From positions 19,449 to 83,448 of the forward strand of contig QKWP01000429.1 of the NCBI GenBank assembly GCA_003550325.1: DNA of 64,000 nt. Reading direction: 5' to 3'. Origin of the DNA: Gigaspora rosea. Its lineage: Eukaryota > Glomeromycota > Glomeromycetes > Diversisporales > Gigasporaceae. A program made the position numbers and the translations under genes. Of the stretch, positions 9,002 through 19,541 are shown in pieces (positions within the stretch are counted from its first letter, which is position 1; each line of letters starts with the position of its first letter). The notes beneath the pieces were generated by a model. The model saw nothing but the letters and a program-made list of their open reading frames with translations. It was not told the origin of the DNA and ran no database searches.

Positions 9002-9945
9002 ATATAGAGAGTGTGGCAACTTAAAGAAGTTGTTAAGTTGTCACTCCCCAAGTGACAGGTCTAGAGTTAAAATCCTACTGGAGTCGATTTAGAAAAATAG
9101 GCCTGTGTACTGGTAACATTTATTAACAATCGGTTGGATACATTATCTGTAGTCCTTGGTTACCATCTCGAATGGGAGCTTTCGGTCAAAGTTGTGTTTT
9201 GTAACACAGACAAATCCAAGGAACCAGAATAATTGAAACCCATTTGGCAAGACCCGAGTAAAGAGGTAGTGAAGATCTTTGACGATACTGCAGATACCAG
9301 AATTTGAGACCGAAGAACTGAACGAACACCTCGGGGCAAGTGGGGTACCAACCTGGCTGCTGGAAACTTACCGGAGGAAAAGGTCCTATGCTACAAAATT
9401 AGGAACCAAGAGAAGTTAACCAAAAAGCACCTAAAGCCGAGGTACAACGACCCATCCAGGCTAACTGGTTTGGTAGTTTGAGAGAGATCGGTTATAGGAC
9501 TGGTTGATGTAGGTATCGTGATCGGAATGAACCTTGCAAGGGCAAGGATACTGTGCAGTTCAATAGTTAGCTCTGACTGCTAGTGGTGGCCTTGGCCATT
9601 GTGAAGGTATTCAATATCTAATCTAGAAATATGTGAGATATAGAAAGATTAGGGGTATGTACTACGCCCTCTCTAAAGTAATCCGGCAGTTGGAATGCTA
9701 CTAGATAATCTATAGAATTAGGGTACAAGTAGTATGACAAATGTCGATCTGGACGGTCTTCAATTGAAGCAGCACAAGGTTATATGTAGCTGTGATTGTG
9801 GTAGGTGATATAAGACGGGGGACACCAGAGAGTTTAAATAGGTAATCTCCTAGTTAGCTTACAGGTACGGCGTATAGTGTAGAACCTTCGGGCGGACTAC
9901 TTAAAATAAGCAACCAAAAGTTGCACATGTGGCTATATATACTCT
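9002..9945 (+). mobile_element. long tRNA-headed retroposon, copy 2 (3'-truncated)
   Basis: Head GTGTGGCAACTTAAAGAAGTTG at 9009 followed by a decayed B box (AGAGTTAAAATCCTACTGGA). The body matches copy 1 over its length: CAATCGGTTGGATAC, GTAGTCCTTGGTTACCATCT, GACAAATCCAAGGAACC, CCCATTTGGCAAG, CCGGAGGAAAAGGTCC and the end motif AACCAAAAGTTGCACATGTG. The terminal ~110 bp and poly-A tail present in copy 1 are missing. GC content is far above the neighbourhood. Frames open in copy 1 are interrupted here, arguing against a conserved protein. No clear target duplication seen. Confidence 0.75.
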
Positions 9946-10130
9946 CATTAACCAAAAATGTATTATCTAAAAAAAATCTAATAAAAATCCGCTTGCATGC
10001 GACATTGTATTATAAAAAAAAATAAATATATAATATATAGACATGATCACTATCTCTGACATGTATCCATAGTAAAAATCACGTGATAAATGGCATGCCC
10101 TTACTAATAAAAAAAAAGATAAAAAATTTA

Positions 10131-10676
10131 GGGAGCTACTATTTCTACATGGTATTTTGCTATTTCCACCATGGTTATACAAGATTTTCTATTTTTAGAA
10201 TTCAAAATAATATATGCACTTATGTTATACAAAGGCCTGGTGCATTGTTTTTTTGCAAAAATAATTTTGGTTACACACTGTTAATATTGTATAACATTAC
10301 ACAAGTCTTATTTTGTTGGGTCGCCCAGCATTAAGCTTAATGCTGGTAGGCACTATTATGATAATGCCCCGGCGGGTTAGACATAATTCTGGTTCAAAGC
10401 AATATCCAATCACAGTACATATACTGGTTATACAACATATGCACATACATTACACAATGGCCCAGTGCATTGTTTTCGCAAAAATAATTTTTGGCTACAT
10501 GCTGCTAATGTCATGTAATATTATACAAGTCTTGTTTTGGTAACCTAAATCAAGTTGGGCCAATTGAAAATAATAAAAATTATAATATACAATATTATAT
10601 TAGAATCTAAAAATAGTAACTTGTTGTGTAATCATAATGGAAATAGCAAAATACCATGGTGGAAATAGGCAGTTCC
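10131..10676. mobile_element. hAT-type MITE, 546 bp, perfect 8-bp TSD
   Basis: TSD AAAATTTA at 10123-10130 and 10677-10684. TIRs GGGAGCTACTATTTCTAC / GGAAATAGGCAGTTCC, followed by a shared ATGGTATTTTGCTATTTCCA arm. The interior (about 10220-10540) holds CATTAAGCTTAATGCTGG, GATAATGCCCCGGCGGG and GCAAAAATAATTTTTGG, which also make up the arms of the 52658-53490 element even though the termini differ. Short frames across 10083-10543 are not protein-like. Confidence 0.85.
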
Positions 10677-10799
10677 AAAATTTATTAAGTCTATTTGATA
10701 CATAATCTGCTATATGATATGTTACTAATAAAAAAAAAAATAAAAACTTTATAATGTAATATATATTGTCTAAAAATATATAAAAAAAAAAATTTTTAA

Positions 10800-11800
10800 A
10801 AAAAAAAAGTTTACACTAATTTTTTCTAATTTTTACATCTTTCCAATTTCTGTATTTTTCTGAAATATTTTAATAATCATCAAATTAGATCTTTGGTTTT
10901 TTTTGTTTATAATTTAGATTTTATATTAATTATATTATTCTTTATTTTCATTTTGTTTTTTTTTTGCTCTTGTTTTTAGTTTTGTTTTGTTTTTTCAATT
11001 TTTTTTTATTCATTATTTTTTAATTATTTTTTTATTTTATTTTTACAAAAACACTTTACAAGAAATCCAACAACATTTTGCCACTTTGTGCAAGCCAACT
11101 CAGCCTTCCAATACTTTGCAAAAACATATAACTGATTTCACTAAGCAATTTGTAAATTTTTAAAAATGCTTTTTTAGAGAAATAAAGATTTAGTTAGTGC
11201 TTCATTTAATTTTCATTTGACATTTTTTGTTCTTTTTGTTTTTGTTTTTGTTTTTTTTATTTATTTTTTTTATTAATTTATTTTATTCTAGCACTTTGCA
11301 AGAAAAATAATCTAGACTTTTTTGATATTTTGTAAGCAAAACCAGACTTTTCTAAAATGTTGCAAGAATATATACAACTTGATTTTAGCAATTTCTGTTA
11401 TAAACTCTACTTTAGAGAAATAGAGATTTGGGTTTTCATTTTTTTTATTTAGTTTGCTTATATTTTCAATTTTTTTGTTTGTTTTCTTTTTACTTATTTT
11501 TTTAATTTTTATTTTTTTTATTTATTCTGGCACTTTGCAAAAACTGTGATTTTGATGATTTTTGAATTGCAAGAACATGAACTTTTATTTAGGAAAATGG
11601 AGATTTGGAGCTTCATTTATTTTTTTTGGTTTGTTTATAGTTTTGTTTTTTGTTTGTTTTTTACTTATTTCTTTAATTTTATTTTATTTTGTTTATTTCT
11701 GACTTCTTCAAAACTTTGCAAGAAAACAATTTGACTTTTCTGGCACTTTACAAGAATACCAACTCTAACTTCTCCAGTGCTTTGCAAAAAGTAGTGAATA
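10800..11800. repeat. ~240-bp T-rich tandem repeat, about 3.5 units
   Basis: A phrase CACTTTRCAAGAA recurs at 11051, 11292, 11530 (CACTTTGCAAAAA) and 11743, and GAGAAATARAGATTTRG with TTCATTT... recurs between. Units are long poly-T/TTTAT tracts separated by these phrases. No gene. Confidence 0.75.
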
Positions 11801-12035
11801 TGAGTAAATAAGATAATTAAAACATAAAGAAAATAATAGCTACTGCAAGGTGAGAAAAATAAGTGTGTTAGACTAGAATTTTTTTTAGAATTAGATATGA
11901 CGAAGTGCAAAAGTGGTTAAAATATTACTATTTTTTCGATATTTTTTGGTTCGTTTTTTTTGGTTTTATTTTTTTTATCGTTTTTTAATTTTTTTTGTAA
12001 AGAATGTATAAAAAAATATAAAGTTTATAATAAAT

Positions 12036-12170
12036 TGCAAAACCTTGCGAAAACTTGCAAAAATCTGTAAAACTAATAAAAAATTTGCAAAAAGTATGAT
12101 AATATTTTTAATTGATCATAATATCTTATTGATTTACACAAGTTTTCGCAAGTTTTGCAAGTTTTTAATA
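12036..12170. repeat. inverted repeat of TTGCAAAA motifs
   Basis: CCTTGCGAAAACTTGCAAAA near 12045 pairs with ACAAGTTTTCGCAAGTTTTG near 12138. The TTTGCAAG phrase links it to the tandem array just upstream. Confidence 0.6.
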
Positions 12171-12799
12171 TTTGTTGTTTATAATATTTTTGCTATATTT
12201 CAAATTTACTATGCCATAAATATTTGCAATTATTACACCTTTATAATACTCTGAAGTTACTATAGTATAAACTTTTGTAATTATTACTCCTACGTAATAT
12301 TTTGAACTAATTGTAAATTTTTTGTAAGTTTACTCTTGCATAAAAACTTACAGAGGTTTATGCATATTTTTTTGCTAATGTATCTAAAAAATAGTATTAA
12401 ACATATTTTAATAGATATACAACAACACAAAAAAAAGAAAGATACTAGCAATATTTGAAAAAAATTAGATAATGAAATCTAACCCAAAGACAATCCAAAG
12501 AATAGCGAAACCTGTCTATAATGGTAGCACCAAGACAAGTGCCACAAAATTAATACCAACAATATAGTAAAATACCTGTAAAGAAAGTGGGTATTAGTTA
12601 TGCTACCTGTAATAGTACCAAATACAAAACTGCTACTTATAATAACTTTAGTAAACAATGACTTTAGCGATGTCAGCTCCAACTGTAACAAAATTAGGCT
12701 GTTAACTACCACTTGAAATAAAAACTAAAAAGAGAAAAAAAATAATGTTAGCAAAGTTGAATAAAAAAAACCAATATAATCATCAATTAATGATTACTA
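12171..12799. other. AT-rich DNA without recognisable gene
   Basis: About 12420-12780 has somewhat more mixed sequence (CAATCCAAAGAATAGCGAAA, CTGTCTATAATGGTAGCACC) but stop codons in all frames. It could be decayed transposon interior; I see no motif to name it. Confidence 0.45.
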
Positions 12800-13205
12800 T
12801 AGTCCAGTGCAAAAAGATTTGTACACCAAAAAAATTTGGTAATTTTAGTACTAAATAAAAGTTTTTAAATATTTGATTAATTATTTAAAATTTTTTTATA
12901 TTAAATAAAGTAGTTTTCAATCTAACTTTTTATATTATTTTTATTATTTTAATACCAATTTATTTTAATAATTTTTAATACAAATCTTTTTAAATTTTTT
13001 TTAAAAAAATTAATTTTAAACATTTTCAAAACTAATTTGCAATTTTATAAGTTTTTACTAAGCAAGTGCATTGATGTACATATAATAAACATGTGGTTAA
13101 AATTTGAGCAAATTTGGATTACTGGTTAAAAAAAATTAAGTTTTAAAGTTAGATAATTAATAAATTATTAATAAATTTATTATATACTCTAATTTATGGA
13201 ATTGA

Positions 13206-13496
13206 TAATTACTTTTGACTACTGATCCATTTTGAATTATATAACTACCAAAATGCTTAACTAAATGAGATAATTCTAACAAGTACAAAATCACTAAAAT
13301 CCAATCACAAAATCTCAAGATCATTTAACTTTTGTGAAATTTCAATAGTAATTTTAAATAATTTTAAATAAATTTATTTATCATTTAATATCTATTGACC
13401 CACTAGCCCATTTTAAATGATTTAACTACCAAAATACTCGTCTCATTGAGACAATTTTAACAAGTCTGAAATTGTTAAATTCCAATCATAGGAATA
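13206..13496. repeat. two P2 palindromes
   Basis: 13206-13327 and about 13382-13496 each read TTGACTACTGATCCATTTTG, TTTAACTACCAAAATG, GAGACAATTCTAACAAG-type centre, then AAATCCAATCACAAAATC. Same orientation. The P2 consensus carries the phrase TAACTACCAAAAT in one arm only, so arms are not fully symmetrical. Confidence 0.65.
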
Positions 13497-13751
13497 AAGA
13501 TTTGTATTATTTTAATCAAATTGGTTCTATATATATATACTAATTTGATTAGGAAGCTGACATTTATTACATAATATTTTAGGGGGTGGGGGTTGGCCCT
13601 GTATTATAACAATATCTTATATTACACAAATATATATAGTAAATTACAAATTGGCCAATTATATTGGATCTTATGTGGGGGTAGCCCTTATAGTAAATAG
13701 ATATTACGTAATAAATGTTAGTGCCCTTAAAATGATACAAATCTTTATTGA

Positions 13752-14039
13752 TATTGTGGTCCTGTGATTGGAACTTAACAATTTTGGGCTTGTTAGAATT
13801 GTCTCACTGAAGTGAGAATTTTGGTAGTTAAATCATTCAAAATAGGCTACTAGATCAATAGTTATTTAATAATAAAGAAATTTATTTAAAATTATTATTG
13901 AAATTTCACAAAAGTTAAACAATCTTGGGATTCTATGATTGGATTTTAACGATTTTGTATCTGTTAGAATTGTCTCATTTAGACGAGCAATTTGGCAGTT
14001 AAATCATCCAAAATGGACTAGTAGATCAAAAGTTATTAC
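13752..14039. repeat. two P2 palindromes, reverse orientation
   Basis: 13752-13871 (TCCTGTGATTGGAACTTAAC ... CTACTAGATCAATAGTTATT) and 13922-14039 (ATTCTATGATTGGATTTTAA ... TAGTAGATCAAAAGTTATTA) are reverse complements of the pair at 13206-13496, so the four copies form a larger mirror inside the composite element. Confidence 0.65.
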
Positions 14040-14129
14040 TAATTACAGAAATTGGTACAATTTATATATAGTAAATTTTTTTTAAAAAAAGCCATTATTA
14101 ATAAAAGTTTTTATTTTAACAATAGAAGT

Positions 14130-14473
14130 TTGCTATTTATTACCACCTGTGATCATTACCGGTGTTCAATTACCAATTAAAATTCAGAATCAGGTATAAC
14201 ATGTAAATCAATTTTTGTGTAACAAAAACAAAAAATTTTTAAAAAATTCCTAAAATTTGCTTCTAACCTAAAATTTTGCCTATGAAACTACTTTTTTTAT
14301 ACAAAAAAAAAATTCTTTGCTAAATTTTACTATATACAAAGCCCTATTCTAATCTCTAACTTTTACCCTTGCCCTAATATTAAAGAGACTTAATTTTTAT
14401 TTAGTTGTTTTGTTTATTTTGTTTTATACATTGTAGATCACCAGTGATGATCACCAGTGGTGATTTGTAGTAA
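14130..14473. mobile_element. MITE, ATCAGGTGTAACAT family, second copy
   Basis: TTGCTATTTATTACCACCTG / CAGTGGTGATTTGTAGTAA ends; interior AGAATCAGGTATAACATG, TATGAAACTACTTTTTTTAT, and AAAGCCCTATTCTAATCTCT match the 4661-5016 copy along the whole length. Confidence 0.75.
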
Positions 14474-14817
14474 TTTTCTTAACAATAATATAATTAATAA
14501 ATTAAAAAATTAAAAATTAAATTATGAAAAAAATTTAAATTATAGCTATTCGATATGCAAATCTTTTTGTACCGGACTATACTAGTATTTATTCTAGTGG
14601 TCAGGATAGATGCACTATGGTAGTACACAGTACATGGTGCACTATTTACTAATTCTCTATAAAAATTTTTATATAACATTTTTTTATACTTATACAATAA
14701 CAACCAGGTCCTGGGTGTTTTTTAGCCTTAATATATTATAAGAAACAATTAATTTTATTTGTACAGCCTAAGATAAAACCTTACTTTTTTAAAAAAAAAC
14801 CCCATAAATTTTATTAA

Positions 14818-15349
14818 TTGGTGATTCGCAAGTCAGCTGAAGAATGATCATAGTGTAACGTAATGCAAATTACTATGTAAATCACATATATAGTAAATAT
14901 GGCGTTCGTCCAAGGAAAACTTTTTTTATACTAAGCTAATCGTCCTTGCCAACTAATTGAAAATTGTAGAGCTCGTTTTTGCGGTCCTAATGGTAGTTAA
15001 ATCATCAAAATCGGTCCAATGGATGCCGAGATATCCTTATAAAACGCGTCAACGACTATAGAAAATCTCTATATAAACAATATATTGTTTATATAGAGAT
15101 TTTCTATAGTCTTTTTTTAAGAATATCTCGGCATCCACTGGGTCGATTTTGATGATTTAACTACCGTTAGGACTGCAAAGACGAGCTCTACAATTTTTAA
15201 TTAGTCGACAAGGACGATTAACTTAATATAAAAAAGTTTTCCTTAGACGAACGTTAGAAATTATTCATATTCACTATATATGTGATTTACATAGTGATTT
15301 GCGTCATGTTACACTATGATCATTCATCAGCTGACTGGCGAATCACCAA
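14818..15349. mobile_element. TTAA-flanked foldback (piggyBac-like MITE), 532 bp
   Basis: TTAA at 14814-14817 and 15350-15353 flanks arms starting TTGGTGATTCGCAAGTCAGC and ending GCTGACTGGCGAATCACCAA. The two arms, about 240 bp each, are inverted copies across the whole element (ATCACATATATAGT, GCTCGTTTTTGCGGTCCTAA, ATGCCGAGATATCC). TTAA duplication is diagnostic for piggyBac-type integration. The centre is a perfect 58-bp palindrome. Confidence 0.85.
15054..15111. repeat. perfect 58-bp palindrome
   Basis: 29-base arms with no loop: GACTATAGAAAATCTCTATA... to ...TATAGAGATTTTCTATAGTC. It is the exact centre of the foldback at 14818-15349. Confidence 0.9.
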
Positions 15350-15387
15350 TTAAATTTTTAAGAAAATTTAATAAATTTATTTGAATA

Positions 15388-15692
15388 TTGCTAACTTGCT
15401 CACTAGTAATTTAACTACCCTACAATTTACCAATCAGTTTGCAGAATCTTGTGCAACAAAAATAAAGAAATTTTTAAGAAAATTAGAAATATTTTAAAAA
15501 ATTACAAAAAATAGCTTTGGGCTATTAAGTAAAAGTTTTTAGTACCTAATTTTGCATAAATAATCCATCTTCTAACTTAATATAACCTGTGTCCTAATTC
15601 TAACCTTTAAAAAATAATTTATTTATATAATAAAAATAAAAATAGTTAAATTTATAATTTTAACTAGGGGTTAAAATTAGTTAAATTTAATT
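15388..15692. repeat. dispersed repeat, partner of 40691-41024
   Basis: Collinear with 40691-41024: TTGCTAACTTGC, CAGAATCTTGTGCAACAAAA, GGGCTATTAAGTAAAAGTTT, AATAATCCATCTTCTAACTT and GTTAAAATTAGTTAAATT all recur in order. Probably another MITE of the group, ends uncertain. Confidence 0.65.
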
Positions 15693-15865
15693 TATTTTTA
15701 CTATAATTAGAACAGCTAGCTTATAACTGGTTAAAATTTAATCTATATTGGCTTAATAAAATTTTTTAATCATAATTTATTTTTAAATTAAATTTACTAT
15801 AAATTTACTATTAGTTTACTATTAATTTACTATAAATTTTATAAATATATTTAACTATTTTTAGA

Positions 15866-15970
15866 GTTGTTAATAGAGTACTCCAAACTATAATAAAATA
15901 TATAAACTGCTTTAGTTTGAAATTAGAGTGATTTGTGTTTTATTATAGTTTGGAGTACTCTATTAACAAC
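15866..15970. mobile_element. 105-bp hairpin with perfect 33-bp arms
   Basis: Arms 15866-15898 and 15938-15970 are exact reverse complements, GTTGTTAATAGAGTACTCCA at the outer end, 39-nt loop. Possible 8-bp CTATTTTT on both sides. Exact arms indicate youth or arm conversion. Confidence 0.8.
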
Positions 15971-16458
15971 TTGCTATTTTTGGATATGTACCACCTTATA
16001 ACAAATCTATTAATTGTATTTTAATAATTTTTTTTATACATTTAAAATTAATTATAGATTAAAAATAATTTAGATTTTTATTATTTTTATTATTATATTA
16101 TAAATTTATATTTTTAATTATTTTTTTGCTTCTATACTAATTTTAGTACATTCAATTTTGTAACATATATTAAGTTAATTTATACAAAATTTTTATATAT
16201 AACTTTGACCAAAATTTTGTATAATAAAAATATTAGTATTAAAGCAAAGTTTTAAATAAAAATTATTTTTTATTATTGTAAACTGATTTTTTTAAATTAT
16301 ACTAAATTTAATACAAAGGGCTAATAGATACTCGTTAAATTATTAGATAAATTTTTAAAAATTCATATTTTTTAATTTACTAATCTAATTTTAATAATAT
16401 AACTTCTTTTAATAAGGATATACTAATGAATTCAAAAAAAGCTATCAAAATCTAATTA
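15971..16458. other. very AT-rich DNA, nothing recognised
   Basis: Runs of TTTTTATTAT-like sequence, no feature supported. Confidence 0.5.
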
Positions 16459-16632
16459 CAGTTAAATCATTTTAAGTGTATGCCCTTGGGTTTATATTTT
16501 AATAGCATGCATTTAGAGGATAATAAGAAAAAGTACAATTCTAGAAATTAAATATATATTTGGGCCAGAACTTGAGTATATATTTAAAAAAGGTATACAT
16601 TTATAAAAAATGCACTTAGAGAGGTTTGATTA
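16459..16632. mobile_element. CAGAGAAC-family MITE, diverged third copy
   Basis: TTTTAAGTGTATGCCCTTGG, GATAATAAGAAAAAGTACA, TATATATTTGGGCC and AATGCACTTAGAGAGG follow the order of the copies at 5176 and 5777, but the terminal CAGAGAAC has decayed to CAGTTAAATC. Confidence 0.65.
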
Positions 16633-16711
16633 TATATAATTACATAAATAGTAAAAATTTCTAATATAATTAATATAATAAAGTTTTTACTAACTTTTTA
16701 ATTATATAAAC

Positions 16712-16815
16712 ACAAATTTAATAATTTTGAATTTATTAGAATTTTCTTTTATTAAAAAGATCATTTTGGTAGCTAAATTATCAAAATTGGATTAGTAGTC
16801 AAAGTTATATATTTT
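16712..16815. repeat. P2 palindrome, diverged
   Basis: TTGAATTTATTAGAATTTTC...GATCATTTTGGTAGCTAAAT...AAATTGGATTAGTAGTC matches the P2 order. Confidence 0.5.
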
Positions 16816-16858
16816 TAAAAATTTATCTGAAATTTTATATAAAAATTGTTAATTAATA

Positions 16859-17245
16859 AAGTGGAATTTACCTTAAGCCATCACCTTTTAATTATAAAAA
16901 TTTTTAAATTGTTATAACACTTTAAAAACAAAAGATATTTAAAAATTTTTTGATAATTTAATAGCTTATTGCTTAAATTATTAAACTATCAATAAATTTT
17001 TTTAAATATCTTTTATTTTTAAGCCATTATATTAATTTAAATTTATATATGATTCAAAAATTTTGGCGTTTATATATAAAAAAGACATAACAAAATTTGA
17101 ATTTATTAACAAAATTTAAATATTATTAATTAAATTTAAAATTGTATTGAGTTTTTCTGCATTTTTATTGGATAATTAGGTTACACTGCAGCTAAAAAAT
17201 TGGCGTCTAAATATAAAATATGTTGGCTTTAGGTGAATTCCACTG
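16859..17245. mobile_element. TA-flanked mariner-like MITE, 387 bp
   Basis: TIRs AAGTGGAATTTACCTTAAGC / CTTTAGGTGAATTCCACTG (consensus CAGTGGAATTCACCTAAAGC) with TA at 16857-16858 and 17246-17247. The first C of the left TIR is mutated. A second inner hairpin (AAAAGATATTTAAAAATTTT / AAATTTTTTTAAATATCTTT, about 16925-17020) lies inside. Confidence 0.8.
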
Positions 17246-17413
17246 TATTAAAAATTTTTTATTTTTTTTTGTAAAAAACTACTTTAAGTCTATACAAATT
17301 TAATTACTTGGTTATTATAATATAAACTTTAATAGACTTAGCTAGCTAGCTTTTTTTAAATTTAATATATAAAATTTTATAAAAAAGCTATACAATTTAG
17401 TGCTTATGCACTA

Positions 17414-17688
17414 TAACACACCTACCTGATTGACCAATCAGAAATTAAGGTCAGGTGTAACATAAAATTGAAAATAATAGCAATGTTTTAAAAACTTGCT
17501 TGTAGCTCATAATTTTGCTTATAAAACCTCTCTTTATGTTCTAGCAAAAAAAAAGTTTTTAACAGATTTTAGATTAAAAAGCCTTTTGCTTCTACTTAAT
17601 TCTAACTTAACCCTGACCTGAACCCTAAACTAATAAGCTTTTATTTTGTTTTAATTTTATATTACATCTGATCTTATAAGGTGTGTTA
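17414..17688. mobile_element. MITE with ATCAGGTGTAACAT-type core, third TIR type
   Basis: TIRs TAACACACCTACCTGAT / ATCTTATAAGGTGTGTTA. The core AGGTCAGGTGTAACATAAAA plus TGCTTATAAAACCTCTCTTT and a CTAACTTAACCCTGACC block is shared with the 4661/14130 and 19226 elements. Confidence 0.7.
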
Positions 17689-17772
17689 CAATATACTTGT
17701 TCAAAATAATATATTTCTTAATAAAATTATAAAAAAATTTTTAAATTCCATCTGGTTATTAAAATATATTAA

Positions 17773-18285
17773 GCTAATGCTGAAGTTGGCTGATACTGAA
17801 GTTTTGATCTATTTTGATAGTTTTTGTTTTTTAATGTTAAAGTAGAGTTTGGGTATAGATTTCACATTTATAGAATATATATAAATTTTAGCAGGGCTTA
17901 TATGGTGAGCATAGTTTAGTTATATTAAATATTTTATATTATTAAATAAAATTGCAAAGACTTTTATCTAAAAGTTCAATTGCAAAAAACATCTATATAT
18001 TTAAGTAGTATTTAACAAACTTTATCCAACTATGTATTTAGTTTAAGCTTTTTAAAACTTTTATTAAGAAAAATTTAACTTTTAAAAAAAGCTACTTTAA
18101 AATTTTAGCACAAATATAAAAAAATTAAAAAATATAAAAAATTTAACCAATCAGATTCAATCTTAAAGTAAATGATCAATGAAAATTTTAGCATTATTAA
18201 TATAATTTGATGCAACTAGGCTGCTTGCACTATAGTTTCAAATTGAGATTCCAAGTCTTTAGCATTAGCTAACTTCAGCATCAGC
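17773..18285. mobile_element. inverted-repeat element, ~513 bp
   Basis: Ends GCTAATGCTGAAGTTGGCTG and AGCTAACTTCAGCATCAGC pair over about 28 bases with mismatches. No TSD is clear and no frame inside is protein-like. Confidence 0.5.
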
Positions 18286-18296
18286 TATAACATATA

Positions 18297-18635
18297 TGGG
18301 GTGTCGTAAGTTAATGGGCCCATTTTTACATATAGTTTATTTTGAGATAATTGAGTTTAATCATTTGTTTTGATTTTCAGACTGATCTGGGATTAATCAA
18401 ATGTCATGATTTTGATTGGTTAAAGGTAATAGGTGACTATCAGGTAATCTCGTGATGTGTTTGCCCTACGCAGCCTCGTGTAATTTTTCTTTTACATTAT
18501 CTTGATTTTTTATTATATAAATCAACTTTCCTTTATAATTGAAAAATGTCAATCATGTCAAAATTTATATGAATCTAATAAAAACTCATTTTTCAAAAAA
18601 TTGTAAAAATGGGCTCTTTTAACTTGGGACATCCA
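18297..18635. mobile_element. TA-flanked MITE, ~339 bp
   Basis: Ends TGGGGTGTCGTAAGTTAATG and TTTTAACTTGGGACATCCA, then a second matching block GGGCCCATTTTTACA / TGTAAAAATGGGCTC. TA at 18295-18296 and 18636-18637. The interior contains ATGATTTTGATTGGTTAA, one of several copies of a TTTTGATTGG motif in the window. Confidence 0.7.
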
Positions 18636-18637
18636 TA

Positions 18638-19225
18638 TTAAAAATTTTTTAAACTTTCCAAATTTTGACCTAGCCAGGTTATAAAAACCAATGAATTAAT
18701 TTTACATGGTCTTAGTAACAAAAGTTTTTTTAAAAATAATTTATACAAATAATTAATCTAATTAATACCTAATTTAATTCTAATTATAACTTTAATCTAA
18801 AATTTTAAAAATTTTATTAAAGATTTTATAGATAATATAATTATATAAAAACCAAATTTTAGATTAAAATTTTATCAATTTTGATAAAATTATTTTATTT
18901 TAATTTTATATAGTAATAAATTAAATAAAATATTTTATTAAGATTTTATTAAAATATTTTAATCTAAATTTAAAAAAATTTACTAAAAATAATTTGTTTG
19001 TTTTTATAACTCTTTCTATATATACTAATTAATATTATTATTTTATTATTAATATTTATTTGAAAATAATTATAAATAATAATAAAATCACAGGTATTAC
19101 TATATCTTAAAAAATTATATATATATATATATTTAAATTTATATTTATTAATTTAAATTTAAAAAGTTTAACTAAAATTATAGGTTAATTAATTATAAAA
19201 TATTAAAATATGTTTCATCGGTTTT
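18638..19225. other. AT-rich DNA, nothing recognised
   Basis: Includes a (AT)n tract near 19114-19132 and many AAAATTTTA phrases in both senses. No gene. Confidence 0.5.
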
Positions 19226-19541
19226 ACTAAATCACACCACTGGTGCTCAACACCACAATGATTTTCACCAATCAAATGTTTTAAATGCAGTGTAATGTAA
19301 AGATCAGGTGTAACATAAAATTTTTGTTGTTTTATTTTTTTTAAAAAATACCTTCTAACTCAAAATTTTATCTATGAAACCACCTTTTTTTTTAAAAAAA
19401 AAAACCTCTAGCGAAATTTTACTATATACTATGCCTCACACTAACCCTAACTATTAACTCTAACTCAACATTTATCAACTTTGATATTGATCTTCACGTT
19501 ACACCACATACTGGTGTTGAACACCAGTGGTGTGATTTAGT
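19226..19541. mobile_element. MITE, ATCAGGTGTAACAT core, fourth TIR type
   Basis: Perfect 20-bp TIR ACTAAATCACACCACTGGTG / CACCAGTGGTGTGATTTAGT. Core AAGATCAGGTGTAACATAAA, CTATGAAACCACCTTTTTTT, TACTATATACTATGCC and CACTAACCCTAACTATTAAC follow the family order. Confidence 0.8.

Larger units (their letters stand above)
12800..14579. mobile_element. TA-flanked composite element, 1.78 kb
   Basis: Ends TAGTCCAGTGCAAAAAGATT (12800) and AATCTTTTTGTACCGGACTA (to 14579) form a ~24-bp TIR, with TA at 12798-12799 and 14580-14581. This fits a Tc1/mariner-type element. The interior has no transposase frame and is packed with four P2 palindromes and one ATCAGGTGTAACAT-family MITE, so it is a non-autonomous carrier or a scaffold repeatedly hit by others. 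Confidence 0.7.
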
